A stretch of DNA of 64,000 nucleotides from Actinacidiphila guanduensis (GTDB lineage Bacteria; Actinomycetota; Actinomycetes; Streptomycetales; Streptomycetaceae), in NCBI RefSeq assembly GCF_900103985.1, contig NZ_FNIE01000016.1:62001-126000 (forward strand), written 5' to 3'. Below, piece by piece: positions 60,392 to 64,000 of this stretch (its first letter is position 1; every line of letters begins with the position of its first letter). A program made the translations under genes and the position numbers. Under the pieces are notes generated by a model. The model ran no database searches. It saw nothing but the letters and a program-made list of their open reading frames with translations, and had not been told where the DNA came from.

Positions 60392-61117
60392 GTGTCCGAG
60401 CACAGCGTCCCCTCCCTGTCCGCCCTGCTGCCCGCACCCGCGGCACCGCAGCCACCCTCGGCAACGTGGCGCCGGCCCGCCCTGCGCGCCGCGCGGGTCC
60501 TGCTCTCCTGCCTGCTCGGCTACGGCCTGCTGTGGGCCGCATCCGCGGGCGGCATGCTCGCCCTGTCCCAGTGGGCCCGGCACGACGCCCCGGCGGGCCA
60601 CCGGACCCCCGCCGGCATCAACCACTTCCTGCGCGTGGACGCCAAGCTCTACCGCGGCTCGGCCCCCACCGCGGCCGGCTACCGCGAACTCGCCGACGAC
60701 GGCGTCACCACCGTCGTCGACCTGCGCGCCGAGGACCTGTCCGCCCGCGAACTCGCCTTGCCCGCCCACGCCGGCCTCACCGCCGTCCGGCTGCCCGTCC
60801 GCGACGGCCAGACCCCCACCGAGCACCAGGTCGACACCTTCCTGCGGGTCGTCCGCGACGCCCCCGGCCCCGTCTTCGTCCACTGCGGCGCCGGCGTCGG
60901 CCGCACCGGCGCCATGACCGCCGCCTACCTCGTCCGCACCGGCCAGGCCACTTCCGGCCGGGCCGCCCTGCGCACGGTGGCCGTCGGCCCGCCCTCCATC
61001 GAGCAGGTCTACTACGTGCTGCACGCCGGCCGGCACACCAGCGCCCAGCCGCCCCTCCTGGTCAGCGGCATCAGCCGCCTTCTGGACGCCCCGCGGCGGA
61101 TCGCCGCCTCCCTGTGA
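60392..61117 (+). CDS. Membrane-anchored protein tyrosine / dual-specificity phosphatase
   Basis: 241 aa from the GTG at 60392. One N-terminal helix (residues 33-56, RVLLSCLLGYGLLWAASAGG) anchors the protein. The catalytic domain has FLRVDAKLYRGSAPTAAGYR, TVVDLRAED, and the P-loop FVHCGAGVGRTGAMTAAYL with Cys165 and Arg171 (HCxxGxxRT). This matches DSP-type phosphatases. The general acid Asp may be in RDGQTPTEHQ. The catalytic side is probably outside the membrane or periplasm-like zone, if the helix is a signal-anchor; this is a guess. Confidence 0.85.
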   Translation: MSEHSVPSLSALLPAPAAPQPPSATWRRPALRAARVLLSCLLGYGLLWAASAGGMLALSQWARHDAPAGHRTPAGINHFLRVDAKLYRGSAPTAAGYRELADDGVTTVVDLRAEDLSARELALPAHAGLTAVRLPVRDGQTPTEHQVDTFLRVVRDAPGPVFVHCGAGVGRTGAMTAAYLVRTGQATSGRAALRTVAVGPPSIEQVYYVLHAGRHTSAQPPLLVSGISRLLDAPRRIAASL

Positions 61118-61265
61118 CGGCGGTCACGGCCCCCACAGGGCCCCGTTCCGTGCCGATGGGGACCCGCGCGCCAGGGCATGGCAGGCTTGGCACAGCAGCA
61201 AACAGCAGGACGAGCGCGCCGGCGACCGGGCCGGCCGACACGACCGGAAGAAGCGGAGCGTCAAG

Positions 61266-62225
61266 GTGCAGCGCTGGCGGGGCTTGGAAGACGTTCCCGG
61301 CGACTGGGGTCGCAGCGTCGTCACCATCGGTTCGTACGACGGGGTGCACCGCGGCCACCAGCTGATCATGGGCCGGACGGTGGAGCGGGCCCGCGAACTC
61401 GGCCTGCCCTCCGTCGTCGTCACCTTCGACCCGCACCCCAGCGAGGTGGTCCGCCCCGGCAGCCACCCGCCGCTGCTCACCGCCCACCACCGCCGCGCCG
61501 AACTCGTGGCCGCCCTCGGTGTGGACGCCCTGCTGATCCTGCCCTTCACCACGGAGTTCTCCAGGCTCACGCCGAGCGAGTTCGTCCGCGCGACCCTCGT
61601 GGACGGCCTGCACGCCAAACTCGTCGTGGAGGGCCCCAATTTCCGCTTCGGCCACAAGGCCGCCGGCGACGTCGACTTCCTCTCCGCCCTCGGGCTGAAG
61701 TACGACTACGACCTGGAGGTCGTGGACCTCTTCGTCCGCGGCGAGGCCGGCGGCGGCGAACCCTTCTCCTCCACCCTCACCCGCCGGCTCATCGCGGAGG
61801 GTGACGTCGCCGGGGCCGCCGAAGTGCTCGGCCGCCCGCACCGCGTCGAAGGCGTCGTCGTCCGCGGCGCCCAGCGCGGCCGCGAACTCGGCTACCCCAC
61901 CGCCAACGTCGAGACCCTTCCGCACACCGCCATCCCCGCCGACGGTGTCTACGCGGGCTGGCTCCACGTCGAGGGCGAACCCATGCCCGCCGCCATCTCC
62001 GTCGGCACCAACCCCACCTTCGACGGCACCGCCCGCACCGTGGAGGCCTACGCCATCGACCGCGTGGGCCTCGACCTCTACGGCCTCCACGTCGCCGTCG
62101 ACTTCCTCGCCTATCTGCGCGGCATGGAGAAGTTCGACACCATCGAGGCGTTGCTGGAGCGGATGGCCGACGACGTCAAGCGGGCCCGCGAACTCCTGGA
62201 GACCACCGAGGCCCCCCAGATCTGA
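61266..62225 (+). CDS. ribF: Bifunctional riboflavin kinase / FAD synthetase
   Basis: Makes FMN from riboflavin, then FAD; 319 aa, GTG at 61266 behind GCGGAG. FAD synthetase part: VVTIGSYDGVHRGHQLIMGR (key GxxDGVHRGH), VTFDPHPSEVV, FRFGHKAAGD, SSTLTRRLI. Riboflavin kinase part: GVVVRGAQRGRELGYPTANV, GTNPTFDG, and EAYAID. Typical of actinobacterial RibF. Upstream neighbours are the four accessory genes; downstream lies a two-component system in the opposite direction. Confidence 0.96.
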   Translation: MQRWRGLEDVPGDWGRSVVTIGSYDGVHRGHQLIMGRTVERARELGLPSVVVTFDPHPSEVVRPGSHPPLLTAHHRRAELVAALGVDALLILPFTTEFSRLTPSEFVRATLVDGLHAKLVVEGPNFRFGHKAAGDVDFLSALGLKYDYDLEVVDLFVRGEAGGGEPFSSTLTRRLIAEGDVAGAAEVLGRPHRVEGVVVRGAQRGRELGYPTANVETLPHTAIPADGVYAGWLHVEGEPMPAAISVGTNPTFDGTARTVEAYAIDRVGLDLYGLHVAVDFLAYLRGMEKFDTIEALLERMADDVKRARELLETTEAPQI

Positions 62226-62238
62226 CCCGTCCCTCGCG

Positions 62239-63066
62239 TCACCCGGGACGGACCAGGCGGGTCTCGTAGGCGAACACCACCGCCTGCACCCGGTCGCGCA
62301 GTTCGAGCTTGACCAGGATGCGGCCGAAGTGCGTCTTCACCGTCGCCTCCGCGAGGTGGAGCGTCTCCGCGATCTCCGAGTTGGACAGCCCCCGTCCCAC
62401 CTCGACCAGCACCTCCCGCTCCCGCGCGGTGAGCCGGGCGAGCCGCTCGTCCTCCCCGCGCCCCGCCCCGTCCTCCTTCGACGGCAACTGGTGCGCGAAC
62501 CGCTCCAGCAGCAGCCGCGTCACGCGCGGCGCCACCACCGCGTCCCCCGCCGCCACCGCCCTGATCGCCCCCAGCAACTCCTCCGGCAGCGCGTTCTTCA
62601 GCAAGAACCCCGACGCACCCGCCTTCAGCCCGGCGAACGCGTAGACGTCCAGGTCGAACGTCGTCAGGATCAGCACCCGCGATTGCGGACACGCCTCCAC
62701 GATCCTCGCCGTCGCCTCGATCCCGTCCATCCCCGGCATCCGCACATCCATCAGCACCACATCGGGCCGCAACGCCCGCGCCTGCCGTACCGCACCGGCC
62801 CCATCGCCCGCCTCACCCACCGGCACTATGTCCGCCTGCGCGTCCAGCACCATCTGGAACGCCATCCGCAGCAGCGGCTCGTCGTCCACCAGCAGCACCC
62901 GGATCGGCCCGCCGCCCTTCCCGCTCCCTCCGCTCTCCTGCCCCGGCTCGCTCCGCTGCGCCGGAACCGCCGCTCCCGGACCGGCTCCCACCGCCCCGGC
63001 GCCCTCCGCGCCGGCCACGGATGGATCCGACCCCCCGCCCTCGCCCACATCCGCCGACCCGCTCAT
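62239..63066 (-). CDS. NarL/LuxR-family response regulator
   Basis: 275 aa; ATG at 63066 with GGGAGG ahead. Residues 1-53 are a Gly/Ser/Glu-rich disordered extension before the receiver. The receiver begins IRVLLVDDEPLLRMAF; phospho-acceptor Asp is in VVLMDVRMPGMDG; Thr in ILTTFD and Lys in FLLKNALPEE complete the set. The LuxR-type helix-turn-helix at the C terminus reads LTAREREVLVEVGRGLSNSE then IAETLHLAEATVKTHFGRIL. It follows its kinase by 14 bases. Confidence 0.93.
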   Translation of the reverse strand: MSGSADVGEGGGSDPSVAGAEGAGAVGAGPGAAVPAQRSEPGQESGGSGKGGGPIRVLLVDDEPLLRMAFQMVLDAQADIVPVGEAGDGAGAVRQARALRPDVVLMDVRMPGMDGIEATARIVEACPQSRVLILTTFDLDVYAFAGLKAGASGFLLKNALPEELLGAIRAVAAGDAVVAPRVTRLLLERFAHQLPSKEDGAGRGEDERLARLTAREREVLVEVGRGLSNSEIAETLHLAEATVKTHFGRILVKLELRDRVQAVVFAYETRLVRPG

Positions 63067-63080
63067 CACACCTGCCTCCC

Positions 63081-64000
63081 TCACACGTCCTCGGGCGCCG
63101 ACAGACTCAGCATCGCCACCACCTGCCAACCACCACCGGGGCGCGGACCCGCCGACAGACGGCCGCCGTACGCCGCCGCCCGCTCCCGCATCCCGGCCAG
63201 GCCATGGCCCACCGCGCCCTCCCGTCCCGCCTTCGCCGCCGGCATCCCAGCTCCGTCGTCCACCACGACCACCACCAACTCCTCGCGCCCGCAGACCAAC
63301 CGCACGTCCGCCCGCGCCCCCGCCGGCGCGTGCTTGAGCGAGTTCGTCAACGCCTCCTGCACCAGCCGGTACACGGTGAGCTGCGCGGCCACCGGAACCG
63401 TCGCCGTCTCACCCGTCACTTCCAACCGCGTCGGCAGCCCCGCCGCTCGCACCTGCTCCACCAGTGCACCCAACTGCGCGATGCCCGGCATCGGATGGCG
63501 CAGCGCGTCGGGTTCGTCGTCCCGCAGCACCCCGAGGAACCGTCGCATGTCGGTGATCGCCTGCCGTCCGGTCGATGACGCCTGCCGCATCGCCGCCGCG
63601 GCCCGCTCCGGCGAACGCTCCACCGCGAACGCCGCCCCGTCGGCCAGCGCGACCATCACCGACAGGTTGTGCGTCACGATGTCGTGCATCTCCCGGGCGA
63701 TCCTGGCCCGCTCGCCGGCCACCGCCAACTGCGCCCGCTGGTCCCGCTCACGCTCCAGCCGCACCGCCCGGTCCTGCAGGTACTCCACCTGCCCCCGCCG
63801 TGTCCGCGCGTTGGCCCCTATCACCCCGGCCGCCGTCGCCATCGCCGACAACGACACAAAGGTCGCCAACCCCCGGTCTTGCAACGACCACCGCACCGTC
63901 GCCAGCCCGATCCCTCCTTCCAGCACCCCGAACGCCACCAGCGACCTCACCCCGCCCCTGCGGGACGCCATCGCGTACATCGCCAGCAGCAGCGTCGCAT
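63081..64000 (-). CDS. Sensor histidine kinase, NarL-type (5' end outside window)
   Basis: The C-terminal 306 residues or so of a HisKA_3 kinase. The frame stays open to the window edge, so the methionine near 63980 is internal or not certain to be the start. Remaining transmembrane helices include SLVAFGVLEGGIGLATV and FVSLSAMATAAGVIGAN. The phospho-acceptor His lies in ARIAREMHDIVTHNLSVMVA; the ATPase has LVQEALTNSLKHA, VVVVDDGAGMP and GHGLAGMRERAAAYGG. Partner of the adjacent response regulator. Signal unknown. Confidence 0.92.
   Translation of the reverse strand, partial: ATLLLAMYAMASRRGGVRSLVAFGVLEGGIGLATVRWSLQDRGLATFVSLSAMATAAGVIGANARTRRGQVEYLQDRAVRLERERDQRAQLAVAGERARIAREMHDIVTHNLSVMVALADGAAFAVERSPERAAAAMRQASSTGRQAITDMRRFLGVLRDDEPDALRHPMPGIAQLGALVEQVRAAGLPTRLEVTGETATVPVAAQLTVYRLVQEALTNSLKHAPAGARADVRLVCGREELVVVVVDDGAGMPAAKAGREGAVGHGLAGMRERAAAYGGRLSAGPRPGGGWQVVAMLSLSAPEDV

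Noticed and set aside
61113..61128. Second CRP-like site TGTGACGGCGGTCACG
   Set aside because: One mismatch, overlaps the phosphatase stop codon and is GC-rich; probably chance.

Overview
The window is a very GC-rich actinobacterial chromosome segment, almost certainly from Streptomyces or another Streptomycetaceae genus. The evidence is codon use with near-total G/C third positions, many GTG starts, and a backbone of tsf-pyrH-frr-cdsA-rlmN, then dxr-rip-ispG, then rimP-nusA-ylxR-infB-ylxP-rbfA-truB, then ribF. As far as I recall, this is the order of the S. coelicolor SCO5625-SCO5711 arm of the core chromosome. About 51 protein genes are called. I see no tRNA, rRNA, insertion sequence, prophage or CRISPR array.

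Layout. (1) 1-4592: end of tsf, pyrH, frr, cdsA, rlmN (translation, UMP kinase, phospholipid precursor, rRNA methylation). (2) 4683-8671: a TPP riboswitch followed by the overlapping thiamine ABC transporter genes thiB-thiP-thiQ. (3) 8747-12591, minus strand: a LOG-like protein and an orphan ABC ATPase/permease pair separated by a 129-bp-period tandem repeat. (4) 12815-28925: a polyamine/GABA block with a class III aminotransferase, an Lrp/AsnC regulator, a divergent aminobutyraldehyde-type dehydrogenase, a potDABC-like transporter coupled to a PuuB-like oxidase, a methylmalonate-semialdehyde-type dehydrogenase and gabT. Interleaved are a GDPD phosphodiesterase and a COG1816 deaminase that is probably the aminodeoxyfutalosine deaminase of menaquinone synthesis. 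(5) 29194-36871: a membrane-anchored VirD4/TraD-like P-loop ATPase, a PucR regulator, another aldehyde dehydrogenase and an acyl-CoA dehydrogenase behind a perfect 16-bp operator-like palindrome. (6) 37005-40825: dxr, an S2P-type protease, ispG. (7) 40944-44806: two GNAT proteins, an APH-type kinase, a DUF4439 ferritin-like protein and a lipoprotein. (8) 44959-52103: the translation-factor operons. (9) 52452-61117: four genes between truB and ribF, which are commonly adjacent in actinobacteria. They are a 1430-aa protein with a trypsin-like fold, a STAND-type NTPase and a helical-repeat tail; a PEP-synthase/rifampin-phosphotransferase-like protein; a four-helix membrane protein; and a membrane-anchored tyrosine phosphatase. 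(10) 61266-64000: ribF and a NarL-type two-component system cut by the window end.

How it works together. Block 4 reads as import of polyamines (Pot), oxidation (PuuB-like), transamination and aldehyde oxidation to GABA, then GabT and a semialdehyde dehydrogenase feeding central metabolism, with the Lrp/AsnC protein as likely local regulator. Blocks 1, 6 and 8 are housekeeping. The best candidates for undescribed biology are the truB-ribF insertion, the VirD4-like ATPase, the tandem repeat between the ABC genes, and several regulatory palindromes (pyrH leader, CRP-consensus site, acyl-CoA dehydrogenase operator).
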